From NCBI GenBank assembly GCA_944472135.2, contig OX235267.1, forward strand, positions 16,537,452 through 16,601,451: a stretch of 64,000 nucleotides of DNA, given 5' to 3'. Each line of letters opens with the position of its first letter. The first letter of the stretch is position 1. Origin of the DNA: Trichobilharzia regenti. Taxonomy: Eukaryota; Platyhelminthes; Trematoda; Strigeidida; Schistosomatidae. A program made the position numbers and the translations under genes. The notes beneath the pieces were generated by a model, which saw nothing but the letters and a program-made list of their open reading frames with translations, searched no databases and was not told where the DNA came from. This document shows, in pieces, positions 44,036-54,781 of this stretch.

Positions 44036-45990
44036 CGGCCTCTTTGGACTCATCAGGGAAACGGGTGGGAGAAGACAAATCATTAGTGAGACAATCTCGG
44101 AAAAAAATGGCACTATAATTAGCTCACAGGATAGACGACTGGATCGTTGGAAAGAGCATTATGAGGAGCAGTTTAATTTGCCCACAGCCACGCTCAACCT
44201 TCCGAGCATCCAACACCTCCCTGAATGGGATATAAACACAGGTCCTCCGTCACTAACTGAGGTTACTAAAGCTGTCACCAATCTGAAACTAGGCAAAGCA
44301 GCGGGACCTGATGGAATGACTCCAGAGGTATTTAAGTACGGTGGAGACAGCTTACTGTCCGGATTAACTGAGGTACTAGGCAGCGTCTGGGAATCAGAAG
44401 AAGTCCCATCGGGTTGGTGTAAGTCACTGATTATCCCCATATACAAGAAGGGAGACAAGTCTTCCTGTGATAATCACAGAGGGATTAGCTTGACTAATAT
44501 AGTATCTAAAGTCTTAGGCTCAATAATCATGCGTAGACTGAGTGGTGCTCGGGAAGCACAAACACGAGAGAGCCAGGCAGGCTTTAGACCAGGAAGAGGG
44601 TGTATTGATCATATCTTCACCCTCCGACAGATTCTAGAACATAGGCATTCCTACCGGCGTCCAACAGTCATTATATTTCTTGACCTAAAGGCAGCATTCG
44701 ACTCTGTCGATCGGGAAGTTCTCTGGAGATGCTTGGCTGTAAAGGGAATTCCAAGAAAATATATTGCACTGATTAAGGCACTCTACTCGTACTCATACAG
44801 CCAGGTGAGGGCTTACGGCGAGCTGTCATCTGAACTGATGACGACCAGTGGTGTCCGTCAAGGATGCCCATTATCTCCTTTTCTATTCAACTTCATCATA
44901 GATGTGTTAATGGACTTAACCCTAGGTGACTTCAGCGACTCAGGGATTGACTTGCTACCGGGAATAATCTCGTTGACTTGGAATATGCAGACGATATAGT
45001 CCTTCTAGGCGAAGACGCTGACGAAATGCAGAGTCTTCTAAACACCTTGAGCCGCAATCTACGAATGTTTGGCATGCGATTCGCTCCCGCCAAATGCAAG
45101 ATGATGTTACAGGACTGGACTACATCGACGCCTAGTTTAAAAATAGGAAGTGAAGTGGTAGAGCACGTTGACCGCTTCACTTATTTGGGAAGTACCATCA
45201 GCCCCAACGGGCTGATCTCTGACGAAATCTCAGCACGAATACAAGGGGCTCGTTTCGCATTTGTTAGTTTACGCCGACTCTGGCGTAGACGAGATGTTCG
45301 ACTATCGACCAAAGGGCGGGTGTACTGCTCATCAGTCCGCTCCGTCCTCCTTTATGGTTGTGAGACCTGGCCACTGAGAGTGGAAGACATGAAAAGACTA
45401 GCTGTCTTTGATCATAGGTGCCTGCGTTCTATTTCCCGTGTAAAGTGGCATAATAAGGTGAGCAACATGGAGGTTAGGCGTAGAGTTCTAGGTAAACAGG
45501 GGAAATCAATCGACGAAGTCGTGAAGCTACAAAGACTGAGATGGTTAGGACATGTGTTACGTATGCCAAGCCATCGCCTCCCTCGACGAGCAATGTTAGC
45601 GGATATAGGGTCAGGCTGGAAAAAAGCTAGCGGCGGTCAAACAAAAACTTGGCATCAGTCAATGAAATCCACAACAGTTGGTCTAAGCCACGTAGGAAGG
45701 TGTAGACTTCCAGGCTGGGGTCCTCGGGACGGTAAAAATCTATGGTTGGAAACAATTGGTGACATGGCTCAAAATCGTTCTCAGTGGCGCAGATGCATCC
45801 ACTCCCTGTGACTTATGATCTTCAATGAAACTGTTTTGTATTTCTTTATTACTCCTTTGTCTCACACCTCTGCTCACTGTTTCTATTATGCTTTTCTTGT
45901 ACTTTCTTCTCTTGCTTCGCGTGCTACACGGAATGTGGCGACTTGAACTTCCGCACATTTGTGCAAAGTTCTATGTCGAAAACAGACAGA
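44031..45990 (+). pseudogene. RTE-like LINE (family 1), longest copy: RT and C-terminal domain
   Basis: Frame 44031-44999 has the RT fingers and palm: VTNLKLGKAAGPDGMTPEVF, GWCKSLIIPIYKKGDKSSCD, NHRGISLTNIVSKVLGSIIM, ESQAGFRPGRGCIDHIFTLR, VIIFLDLKAAFDSVDREVLW (motif A), TTSGVRQGCPLSPFLFNFII (motif B). A one-base deletion near 44960 shifts to frame 44978-45811: YADDIVLLGEDADEMQSLLN (motif C), TYLGSTISPNGLISDEISAR, LLYGCETWPLRVEDMKRLAV, LRWLGHVLRMPSHRLPRRAM, ending RSQWRRCIHSL. 3' UTR to about 45990. The apurinic endonuclease domain is missing (5' truncation at 44031). One lesion in about 590 codons: young. Role: nicking-primed reverse transcription of LINE RNA. Confidence 0.88.
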
Positions 45991-46489
45991 CAGACAGATG
46001 GCCTTTGTTGATGGTTTTAACAACAGCTTTGTTTAGTCACACTAGTAAGTGTTCCCGAGTACGAAAAATTAAGTTCCTAGAGCAACAAATGATCGATAGA
46101 ACTGGTTGAATGAATAAATACAATAAGAGGTAGCTAGCGCCTAGGTGTACTTCGTCTTTTAGTTGAAAAATCACAAGTGGTCGTATAAAAGCATGTACTG
46201 CTGCTTCGAAATGATTTTCTCAACTTAGAGAGAGAGAGAGGTAGACATCTTGTTAACTGATACAAAAGATGTAATTTCTACTTTCTTCAGTTACACTTTC
46301 CGAGCATATAGCTCTGACCCTTTAGCTGAGGTCTTCACCAAATTTACTTATATACTGGAAAGAAACAAAAGCAATGAAAATGTGTATTTCAAACAATTAG
46401 TCCCCTTTTCGAATTTAAACAAAGCAATTAGAAGACGTAATTTTTCTGAATCGTGACACCTTTCGAACAATCTGATCACATATGAACTT

Positions 46490-47160
46490 ATCATAGGAAT
46501 GTGTATATATGAAGTTTATAAACAGTTAAGAGGTGAGAAATAGAAATAGACTTAGGTAAAGTTAAAAGGACATAGATAGGTTTAAAAGACATGTCCTGTC
46601 TCCTCTGTAATATGTTTCTCAATAGAAGAGCTTGGTCTCCTGTTCTCACCAATATTGGTTCTGGAGATTCAATTTGTTTCTTAAGCCATTTGGAAATATG
46701 CTTTGAAGTCAACCCTTACTTGCAGAGATCGATGGGTCCTCCCTTCTATGTATGTATGTATGTATGTGTGTCCACACGGACATTCAATTGGTAAATACAA
46801 CAGTGGGATGTGAATCATTTTTCGCATGTTCAAAGGGCTTAGATGAATGGATGGATACATTGGCTTCACATTCGCAATTATTATGATATTAGCTGCATAA
46901 AAATTCTTTTTAACAGCAACGTTCACTCTTTGTCTAGTTTTCAAGCTGCCTGCTATGATAACCCATATAGGGTAGGTAGCTTAATGTACACACCTTTCTT
47001 AACGGCGAGTTGGAGAATGGGCATTGGTGTTCTAATCAGAGTTTCCGTTAACTTCCATTCTTCCTCGTCAAGTGTGTCTGTCTTCAGCGCATATTCGTTG
47101 GATTCTTCTGAAGAGACACGTCGCTCACTAAGGGAAGGCAGAAACTGTAGCGATTAAGAT
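46490..47160 (-). pseudogene. PLE GIY-YIG fragment with internal microsatellite
   Basis: Minus frames: IPLLYLPIECPCGHTYI then, after an insertion encoded by a (tatg)n run at 46745-46768, EGRTHRSLQVRVDF, and in another frame HISKWLKKQIESPEPILVRT. The expected CPCG...YIGRT...EHISKWL order is readable. 47160-46950 carries the connector. 46000-46490 before it has only unclear PLE-like terminal sequence. Confidence 0.62.
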
Positions 47161-47760
47161 ACTGTCCTGTCCTGTCTAGGTGGGTCTTCTATAAATAGAT
47201 CGTTTTGTTGATCAATCAAACCATTGACTAAGCAATATGTATATAGGAAAGATGAACACTTATCTTCCTCTTCTGTAGACGGATGTAAGTGATATGCTAT
47301 TCTGTACTTCATTCATTCGATTTAAAGTTGAGATGTGTATGTTATACTGTCAGTGTACTTTTCTTATGCAAATCCTTTTTTTTTGATACTACCGTAAGAT
47401 CTGCTTGTGAGAAAGATATCTGAAACATAATAATTATGCTATAGAATTTATCTGCATGTCTTATCTGCGTCAAATCGTTTTATGGCTCATTTAATTCATT
47501 GTAAGTAAACCATTCATACCAAAACGACAGACACCACCAGGTGGACAAAAAACGTGAACAGTTCTCACGATTTTTTTTCTACTTTCTGACCATCTAAAAT
47601 CATTAATCAACTATTCGCGTTGATTTAAACATCATAGAAAATTATTTTAGTTATTAATATAAGAATAAAATTTGTGTTCTGTGGTGGTAGATTATAATTC
47701 AATTATGGATGAAATCATTTTTTTTTTCAAGTATTGTTTTTTGTAGGGATTTGGTTTGAT
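47160..47760. other. Intron interval without recognised feature
   Basis: A/T-rich; T runs at 47378 and 47570. The end (47680-47730) resembles PLE terminal sequence (tgtggtggtagattataatt). Confidence 0.4.
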
Positions 47761-47764
47761 TGAC

Positions 47765-48060
47765 AAAGTCTCAGTGTTATACAGTAATATTTATTTACTG
47801 ATGACCACATTTCGAGTACAGCTCATTACTTACTCCTCATAATCATATCAAGACATTACTCACACAACTTTCTAACTTCGTTTATATAATTCTATTATTT
47901 CAGTTCATCGCTTGATTTGATTGGTAGTAATATTTTCCATATCTCCGGTATAAGTGATGAGTCATTCCTGTTGTACGTGTTAGGTGTAGATTCTATGACC
48001 GAAGATTCAGTAATCAACCTCTCTCTCTCCACTTACATATATTACCCAATCGTAGCAGAT
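47765..48060 (-). mobile_element. PLE (family B) 3' end, minus
   Basis: tcagtgttatacagtaatat, ctgatgaccacatttcgagt, then gattggtagtaatattttcc and gattcagtaatcaacctctc; the inverse of 49660-49920. Together they bracket the two Smα copies and a PLE body: an inverted terminal pair. Confidence 0.68.
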
Positions 48061-48097
48061 ATCCCTCTAGAATTTAATCTGTAGATGGTGACTAGCA

Positions 48098-48156
48098 GTG
48101 GAATCCAGGATGTGCATTTCGCCCTATTTAGGACTCGTCAATTGGATGTACATGCA
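48098..48156 (-). ncRNA. Hammerhead ribozyme remnant 4
   Basis: Minus strand: catgtacatccaa, core ttgacgag (C3 is T), stem II gtcctaaatagggc, gaaa, tgcacatcc, tggattcc. Stem I also has G to A. Predicted inactive. Confidence 0.75.
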
Positions 48157-48497
48157 TTTCCCAGTGGGTAATGATGTTCCCACCGAGGCTCGAACCCAGT
48201 GACCTTAGTTTCAAATGCCAAAGCGTTATCCACTAGACCACTTTTACCACGAAAGCCATCTCTTGTGCAACGGGTCCTATTAATTTAATTGGATTTGAGA
48301 TTTTCCCGTCGATTGATTGGACCAAAACGCTCGGTTTCAGCTTGACATGTCGGCTTCTTGTGCAGATGCTTCAACGATGTCTGGGCATTTAATTACAATC
48401 TCGTGGCCCAAGTGGTCTAGTGGATAACGCTTTGGCGTTTGAAAATAAGGACACTGGGTTCGAGCCTCGGTGGGAACATCAATACTCACTGGGAAAT

Positions 48498-48559
48498 GCA
48501 GGTACATCCGGATGACGAGTCCCATATAGGACGAAATGCGCCTTATCCTGGATTCCACT
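48498..48559 (+). ncRNA. Hammerhead ribozyme remnant 5
   Basis: gcaggtacatccgg, core atgacgag (C3 is A), stem II gtcccatataggac, gaaa, tgcgccttatc, ctggattcc. Predicted inactive. Confidence 0.8.
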
Positions 48560-48699
48560 GCTAGTCACTATCCACAGATTAAATTCTGAATAAATGTCCA
48601 GACATCGTCGAAGCATCTGCAAAAGAAGCCGACATGCCAACCTGAGACCGAGCACTTCGGTCCAATCAGTCAACAGGAAAATCGCAAATTCAATTAAAT

Positions 48700-49925
48700 C
48701 TCTATGGTCTGCTGAGAAAATATTTCTCTTAATACACTCACTTATTCCTACTCCAAAAATATGCTGGAGATATGTGGATGAAACTTCCACTCACAATGTT
48801 ATAAACAGAACATATCTGTAGTTTCTTCACACGCATAAACTCACTAGTAAAGGAAATAAAATTCACATTTAAATCAGAAAATGAACAAGGAGAATTAGCT
48901 ATGGTGTTAGATTGTAAAATAAAACGAACGGCAAAAGGTGTACTTTACACCAGCGTTTATAAAGAGCCAAGGCATTCTGTTAATAGGTATTTAGACTTTA
49001 ATTCATCTCATCCGTTGTCTGTAAAGGCAGGCGGTGTCTAACAAACAGAGCGATAACATTAAATAATACAAGAAAATACCTAAACGATGAAATGAAACAG
49101 AGAGAAGAGGCGTTGGTGTTAGATAACTAACTATCCTATGAAATTTATTAGGAATATCAAAAAAGGTCAAAAGGAAAGTAAAAATAATTGTGAAAATAGT
49201 GATGATGGCATCAATAAGAGAGAATATACGGCATCTACTGTTATACCATATAAGGAGGGGGCATCTGAGACGGGTCCCTAAATAGGATTTTCAATAAAAC
49301 AAAAATTAGGGTGACATTTAAACCTATACACTCACTCAGACAGGAGAAGCTCTGTAGGTTTTAAAGACCCTATGGGTCGACCCAGTTAGACAAAATAATA
49401 TTATTTATAAAATATTTTGCAATGACTCTGATTGAGGTCAACCATATAGGTAAAAGTGGTATATTGGGTTAGTCAGCTTGTCAAAACGTAAGAATTTAGT
49501 GGCTAAGGTTAGAATGATTGACCCCGAGAAAATAAGTAATTTAGAAAAAAGGTCAGTAGCAATTGCACTGCATGCATTTTAACACACAACCACACAATAA
49601 GTTGTAATTCTAAGAAGTAATATAGGTAGGTAGATAGGTATGTGGAGAGAGAGGTTGATTACTGAATCCTTGTTCATCGAGGGAATCTACACCCAACATG
49701 TGCAATACGAATGACTCATCACTCATACAGGAAATATGTAAAAAATATTACTACCAATCAAGTCAAGCGATGAACTGAAATAATGGAATTATATAAACGA
49801 AGTTAGAAAGTTGTGTGAGTGTGTACGTACCTTGATGTGATATGATTATGATCAGTAAGTAAGTAACAAACTGTCGTCGAAATGTGGTCATCAGTAAATA
49901 TCACTGTGTGGCTTTATCAAAATAA
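48700..49925 (+). pseudogene. PLE (family B) body, plus strand
   Basis: Very decayed but ordered: IHSLIPTPKICWRYVDE (RT motif C neighbourhood, YVDE in place of YVDD) at 48720-48785; then atcttcgattt-type connector; PYKEGASETGP near 49250; DPVRQNNIIYKI-like sequence at 49370-49430 (GIY-YIG start); RERLITESLFIEGIYTQHVQ near 49660; 3' terminal repeat to 49925. This is the only family B copy here in which part of the RT is seen. Confidence 0.6.
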
Positions 49926-50039
49926 ATTTTATGCATAATGGTATTTCACTTATACCTTTGTTTGTTATGTGCTTGGGATTAGATTAACAGTAAACAGAAA
50001 CCGATCTAGAGAAAATATTTTTTCAAAATTTGAACAAAG

Positions 50040-50585
50040 AATGTTTCGTCCTAGTGTGGGACTCTTCATCAGTACAGCTGTCCAATACTCCCGTTGTGTT
50101 TTTCCAATGGTTCTCTAACCAATGTCAGCTCATAATGAAATCCTGTAATCAATCAGTCAAATCCCTACAAACCAATACTTGAATATCAATGAGATGCTCA
50201 CTAGCAAATGGCCCTATTCAAGTAGGTAGTTACCTGGGGTTCTAATGAGAAGTCGTGATCAGTAGGGTGCAGCATGTCGGGTGTGAAGACAATTGCTCTC
50301 CGAAGACACTGGCTAGCGGTCGCGCTACATCTTGAATTGGCAGAAGTTTGAATTCATGCAGTGGCTGGTCATTGGATCGGATGGGTCCCAGTGGCTTAAT
50401 GGTCTACGAGCTAGCTCACCTTGTAACCAGTATACCCTGGGTTCGAACCCTGTCTGTGGAGTGAGTGCGTACTGCTGAAGAGTTCTAAGTTGGGATGAAA
50501 GAGCCCCTCCAGTACTGCTTGCTGGTTTTCTAACGGTTATCTAACCAATGTCAGCTCATGATGAAATCCTGTAACCAATCGAAAA
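50040..50585 (+). mobile_element. Two SINE-C copies
   Basis: 50040-50170: body and tail only (ggttctctaaccaatgtcag, ctcataatgaaatcctgtaa). 50270-50585: near-full copy (gtcccagtggcttaatggtc, tacgagctagctcaccttgt, ctgggttcgaaccctgtctg, ... tcatgatgaaatcctgtaac). The second ends 150 bp before the exon at 50736. Confidence 0.65.
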
Positions 50586-50735
50586 GGATATTCTTCGCTC
50601 AACTTGTTTTTCTAAAAATAAATGCAAAGGTTTTTAATAATCATAAGTATAGAGGTGAATGGAATATTTAAAAAAAATTTTATCTATTGAATTCCATGGT
50701 TAATTAATAATTTATTGTCTTTTCTTCCTTTATAG

Positions 50736-50813
50736 ACATCATCGTTTGAAAGTGGTCGAATGGGATCAATTCTTACACTGCAAGAACGCTTATTATCTGT
50801 ATTAGCCTGTCGT
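50736..50813 (+). CDS. PCYT2: PCYT2 exon: LSVLACR segment of domain 2
   Basis: Acceptor cctttatag ends at 50735; donor gtaagt starts at 50814. Twenty-six whole codons read TSSFESGRMGSILTLQERLL then SVLACR. Animal PCYT2 has [20 protein letters not shown] here: the (L/N)-(L)-x-ER-x-LSVLACR helix is almost invariant. The first half (TSSFESGRMG) replaces the animal NHYKGKNYP loop and is divergent. Phase 0 on both sides; the next residues, Tyr-Val, start the exon at 63708. It is separated from the previous exon by 12.3 kb of mainly retroelement DNA. Confidence 0.94.
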
Positions 50814-51004
50814 GTAAGTGCATTTTTTGCCTTTATGAATGTATCAACAATGTGAGAGATACACAAACAAACTTTTCTAATACAATATTAAATTCATAAT
50901 GCTTGATTGAATTGTTGTGGATGAAAGTTTTCATTTATAATTATGGAATAAATAAATATGACTGTTTTATGAGACTTCACAACTGGCAGTCATGTCGTTC
51001 TTTT

Positions 51005-51420
51005 TTATCTGTAGATATGTTACTGTTGTTATTGTTATTCCAATTGCTTCCGAGTGAAACACCACGAGGTTTCAGTAACACACATCATCATTATTTCATA
51101 TTGTTCTTTGGAGTCTGTTCTAGTAGGCTATATGATTGATCATAAGCACCCCCCTCATCGCCTTCTCATCTCATCCCATCCCATTCATGTCGACCTCGTG
51201 TCCATACCCAACTTATTCAGCTTCTACTCATAGGTGGGTAGATCGTATGATAACTACTCATCGTTCGTCTAATCCACCATCCTTTCCTTCTGCATATTTT
51301 TTATGGGTAATAAACTCTCGATTTGGCTCGTTGACAAAGTTTTTCGTTTTTTATCCTATCTGACAGGCCAATTAATCTCCAGCATGTGGAGCCAGCGAAG
51401 GTAGTTGTTGATGACAGTCG
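51005..51420 (-). pseudogene. RTE-like LINE (family 3), 3' part
   Basis: gcttccgagtgaaacaccac, gaggtttcagtaac, then cacccccctcatcgccttct and ccacctcctttcc-type blocks, inverse of the family 3 3' end. Decayed. Confidence 0.5.
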
Positions 51421-51623
51421 GTTTTTTATTTTATTATTTTATTTAAACGCATAAAAACTTGGTACAATATGGCACCAAGAAGGATGCGCCACACAATAAT
51501 AATAAAACAACACAGATCAAAAGTAAAAAAAGTATAAGTAGAGAACGGATAAAGAACTTCATCTGGAAGGAAAACAGTCATGCTTAACAAGTTCAAACAG
51601 TATTCGTTAACTATCATCAGGAA

Positions 51624-51902
51624 TGTTAGGAAGAGGCAAAACACATGCAATTATCAAGTTATTATCATGTCGTTGACATGCATTTGTTTCTGCTTTCTGA
51701 TTGGACGCTTGCACAATTCCAAACTCTCAACCGGATTGGTTGATTTCCAGTCTACCTTATTTTTGTATAAATACAGTCACTTTTGTCATAATAAATGATT
51801 CTGGTTTTACCGCTGATTATCGCGTGTTCTGCTTTACCAGTTAAGTGGGCACTGGTCAGTAGTTAAGCAGTTACCTCGAGACAAAGATCTAGCATCATAA
51901 CA
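51624..51902 (+). repeat. 5' LTR with promoter and polyA signals
   Basis: Contains two ATTGG (inverted CCAAT) motifs (ctgattggac, ggattggttg), a TATA-like tataaata at 51766-51773 and an aataaa at about 51790. Transcription probably begins shortly after the TATA box. Confidence 0.75.
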
Positions 51903-51989
51903 ATTGGCGACGGGGTTTCGAATCCATTGCAGTTCAATACAGTCAAATAAAAACCAGATCATCCAGTGTACATCCAGCCTGTCTTCCAA

Positions 51990-54761
51990 ATGACAATTTC
52001 ATTTGAACAAATGCAACTTCTCCTTCATCAACAACAGCAACAGTTTGAAGCTTGCCAGCTCAGCTTGATTGAAAAACTTACAAAGCAGTTTTCAATTCAA
52101 AATCTCGGCAGTTCCAACTCAGAGAAAACCGAATCTATTGGGAGTTCAATTGTAGAGTTCAATTTCGAACCTTCAACAGGCGTGACGTTTGAAGCTTGGT
52201 TTCGACGTTATGAAGATCTGTTCCGGGTTGAATGCGCTCACCTAGATGATTCGGCCAAAGTGAGACTACTCCTTCGGAAACTTGGTCCAGCCGAACATAA
52301 CAAATATGTCAATCATATTCTACCAAAGAACTCCAGAGAACTCAACTTTGAAGAAACCGTTCAAACGTTAACCAATATTTTCGGTGAACAGTTATCTCTC
52401 TTCAGTATCCGTTACAATTGTTTCAAGATATCCAAAGATCCAGGAGATGATATTCTCACCTATGCTGGTAAGGTGAATCGTGAATGCGAGCGATCGAAAA
52501 TTCGATCACTTACGGATGACCAGTTTAAATGCCTGATCTTTGTCTGCGGTCTCAAATCTTCAGTTGACAGTGATATTCGTACCCGAATCCTTGCAGAGAT
52601 TGAACGCAAACCGGACATGACTTTACAGGAGGTAACTGCTGAGTGCCAGCGAATCATCAATCTAAAGCATGACACGAAGTTGATTGAGGACGGTCAAGTT
52701 CATGAATTTACTTCTGTTCAGGCTGTCAAGTCAAACAATTCTCTGCAAGTCAAACACAAGCCTCCCACAAATTGTTGGTTTTGTGGATCGTGGCATTTTG
52801 GTAAATTTTGCCCGTATAAAAGACATAAATGCAGTATCTGTAACAAGTATGGTCACAAGGAAGGATTTTGTCCCCCAGTGAAACCTAGATCAATCCGATC
52901 TCACAATACGATGGCACAGTCACGAAAGTTTCGATCTCGGTCGACGAAACCTCAAATCAGCAGTATGTTCGCTACCTTCAAAGTTGACTTCGAGTCAAAA
53001 AGAAAGTTTGTCACACTTTCTATCAACCAGAAGCCAGTTCGACTACAGTTAGATACTGCTTCTGATATCACAAAAAAAAAAAAAAAGACGTGGCGGGCAC
53101 TCGGGTGTCCACCTTATCAGAGAACGGAGCATACTGCAAGAAACGCGTCGGGTGACGTAATGAAATTATCTGGCCAGATTGAATGCGACGTAACTTTCCG
53201 GTCGACCTCGTTCCAAGGAACATGCTACATCACCAATCGTCATGATTTGAACTTGCTTGGTATTGACTGGATCGAAAAGATGAAACTCTGGGATGTCCCA
53301 CTGAACTCAGTTTGTTCCAATGTACAGTGCTCAGATAGTCCTACCAACATGTTGATGCATCCGAACTCGACCGCAAAGGAGGACGCTGTGATCGCCGGCG
53401 TTTCTGTCGATGAAGACGTGTGCCACGTATTGATGACGGCAATAAACACTTTACCTGTCTCAGCCGACATGGTTCAACGAGAGACGCAGCGTGACCCGAC
53501 ATTACAGTCAGTTCAACAGTATCTGCGTTGTGGCTGGCCCTCGCGTATTGATTGTCCAGATTTAAAACAGTTCTATCAACGACGACATTCGTTATCCCTG
53601 GTCAATGACTGCATTATGTTTGGCGAACGTGTGGTCGTGCCTCGAAGTCTCCAACAAAAAGTCATGAGTCAACTACATTTTACGCATCCTGGTATTGGCC
53701 GTATGAAATCGTTGGCACGCTGTTACGTCTACTGGCCAAATATCGATCGTGAATTAGAAGCGATGGTTCGCTCATGTTCTCGCTGTGCTCAGGCTTTGAA
53801 AATGCCTATCAAGACAGACCTACAGCCGTGGCCCAACCCAGGAAAACCGTGGTCAAGAATCCACATAGATTTTGCCGGCCCAATCAATGGCAAACAGTTT
53901 CTCGTGGTAATCGACGCGTATTCCAAGTGGCCGGAGGTTTTCATTATGCAAAATACCACAGTGACGATAACATTAAATAAGTTGGTTCAGCTTTTCAGCA
54001 GATTTGGTGTTCCAGAGATCATCGTTTCCGATAACGGACCTCAGTTTACAGCTGAACAATTCAAACAGTTTTGTGAGCGGCTAGGTGTTCAGCATATTCG
54101 CAGCCCGCCTTACCATCCTCAGTCAAATGGACAAGCAGAGCGTTTTGTTGATACACTCAAGCGCGCACTTCAGAAGTCAAACGGGGAGGGATCGATAGAG
54201 GATGTATTGCACAATTTCCTCTTCATTTATCGAACCACAACCAACCCATCATGCCCAAATCAAACATCTCCCGCAGAAGTTATGTTTGGAAGAAGATTAC
54301 GTACTACTTTGGATACAATTATCCCGATCCCATCAAGACGGAGCAAATGTGGTCGAAATAGTGAATTTTGGTTCAATAGACGTCATGGCACCAAGCAAAG
54401 AAGTTTCATGGTTGGTCAGTCGGTACTGGTTCGTGATTACATACGGAGAGATCGCCCATGGGTTTCTGGAGTGATCGTTGGAAGAAAAGGCCAAGTCATT
54501 TACAAGGTCAAGGTTGGAGACCTTATTTGGGTCAGGCATGCCAATCAAATAAGAAATAGACTAGTTGGTAAACAGTTGAACGATTCCAAGTCCGCCGACG
54601 TACAATTTGAGCTATTGATAGATACGACGGATCCGAAAACGTCACATGGCCAAAATAGTCGAAACAAAGGCAAAGTGTCCCAGCAGCCAAGGAGATCACA
54701 ACGACAACCAAGACCGCCAAAGTACCTACAAGTGATTCCGCGATACAAAAGCTACCGGTAG
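51990..54761 (+). CDS. Gag-protease-integrase polyprotein, in-frame loss of RT and RNase H
   Basis: About 923 codons from the ATG at 51990 (the frame is open from 51966, but there it starts GTG). Gag: FNFEPSTGVTFEAWFRRYED; two zinc knuckles at about residues 262-290 (CWFCGSWHFGKFC and CSICNKYGHKEGFC, the latter CX2CX4HX4C). Protease: LQLDTASDIT at about 355, followed by a 15-A run (53072-53086) that turns the next residues into KKKKK; downstream flap/dimer part RHDLNLLGIDWIEKMKLWD. Then, at about 53390 (NSTAKED/AVIAGVS), the sequence passes straight into integrase: H2C2 zinc finger (HFTHPGIGR ... CSRC), core HIDFAG, SDNGPQF and GQAE with D-35-E spacing, and a basic C-terminus. RT and RNase H, roughly 500 residues in Gypsy elements, are absent without a stop. 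The product could package and integrate DNA but cannot make it. Confidence 0.9.
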   Translation: MTISFEQMQLLLHQQQQQFEACQLSLIEKLTKQFSIQNLGSSNSEKTESIGSSIVEFNFEPSTGVTFEAWFRRYEDLFRVECAHLDDSAKVRLLLRKLGPAEHNKYVNHILPKNSRELNFEETVQTLTNIFGEQLSLFSIRYNCFKISKDPGDDILTYAGKVNRECERSKIRSLTDDQFKCLIFVCGLKSSVDSDIRTRILAEIERKPDMTLQEVTAECQRIINLKHDTKLIEDGQVHEFTSVQAVKSNNSLQVKHKPPTNCWFCGSWHFGKFCPYKRHKCSICNKYGHKEGFCPPVKPRSIRSHNTMAQSRKFRSRSTKPQISSMFATFKVDFESKRKFVTLSINQKPVRLQLDTASDITKKKKKTWRALGCPPYQRTEHTARNASGDVMKLSGQIECDVTFRSTSFQGTCYITNRHDLNLLGIDWIEKMKLWDVPLNSVCSNVQCSDSPTNMLMHPNSTAKEDAVIAGVSVDEDVCHVLMTAINTLPVSADMVQRETQRDPTLQSVQQYLRCGWPSRIDCPDLKQFYQRRHSLSLVNDCIMFGERVVVPRSLQQKVMSQLHFTHPGIGRMKSLARCYVYWPNIDRELEAMVRSCSRCAQALKMPIKTDLQPWPNPGKPWSRIHIDFAGPINGKQFLVVIDAYSKWPEVFIMQNTTVTITLNKLVQLFSRFGVPEIIVSDNGPQFTAEQFKQFCERLGVQHIRSPPYHPQSNGQAERFVDTLKRALQKSNGEGSIEDVLHNFLFIYRTTTNPSCPNQTSPAEVMFGRRLRTTLDTIIPIPSRRSKCGRNSEFWFNRRHGTKQRSFMVGQSVLVRDYIRRDRPWVSGVIVGRKGQVIYKVKVGDLIWVRHANQIRNRLVGKQLNDSKSADVQFELLIDTTDPKTSHGQNSRNKGKVSQQPRRSQRQPRPPKYLQVIPRYKSYR

Positions 54762-54781
54762 CCCTATCTTAAAAGGGGAGG

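Larger units (their letters stand above)
48060..48700. mobile_element. Smα-type retroposons, inverted pair
   Basis: Minus unit 48060-48250 (B-box gctcgaacccagtgacctta inverse; hammerhead 48098-48156). Plus unit 48400-48700: A box agtggtctagtggataacgc, B box ctgggttcgagcctcggtgg, hammerhead, then 3' tail (cagacatcgtcgaagcatct). An inverse tail piece lies at 48285-48395. As at 9.1-9.5 kb, two units face each other inside a PLE. Confidence 0.75.

Noticed and set aside
54202..54474. Second ORF within the Gypsy-type element (possible env)
   Set aside because: Out-of-frame shadow of integrase; no signal peptide or membrane segment.
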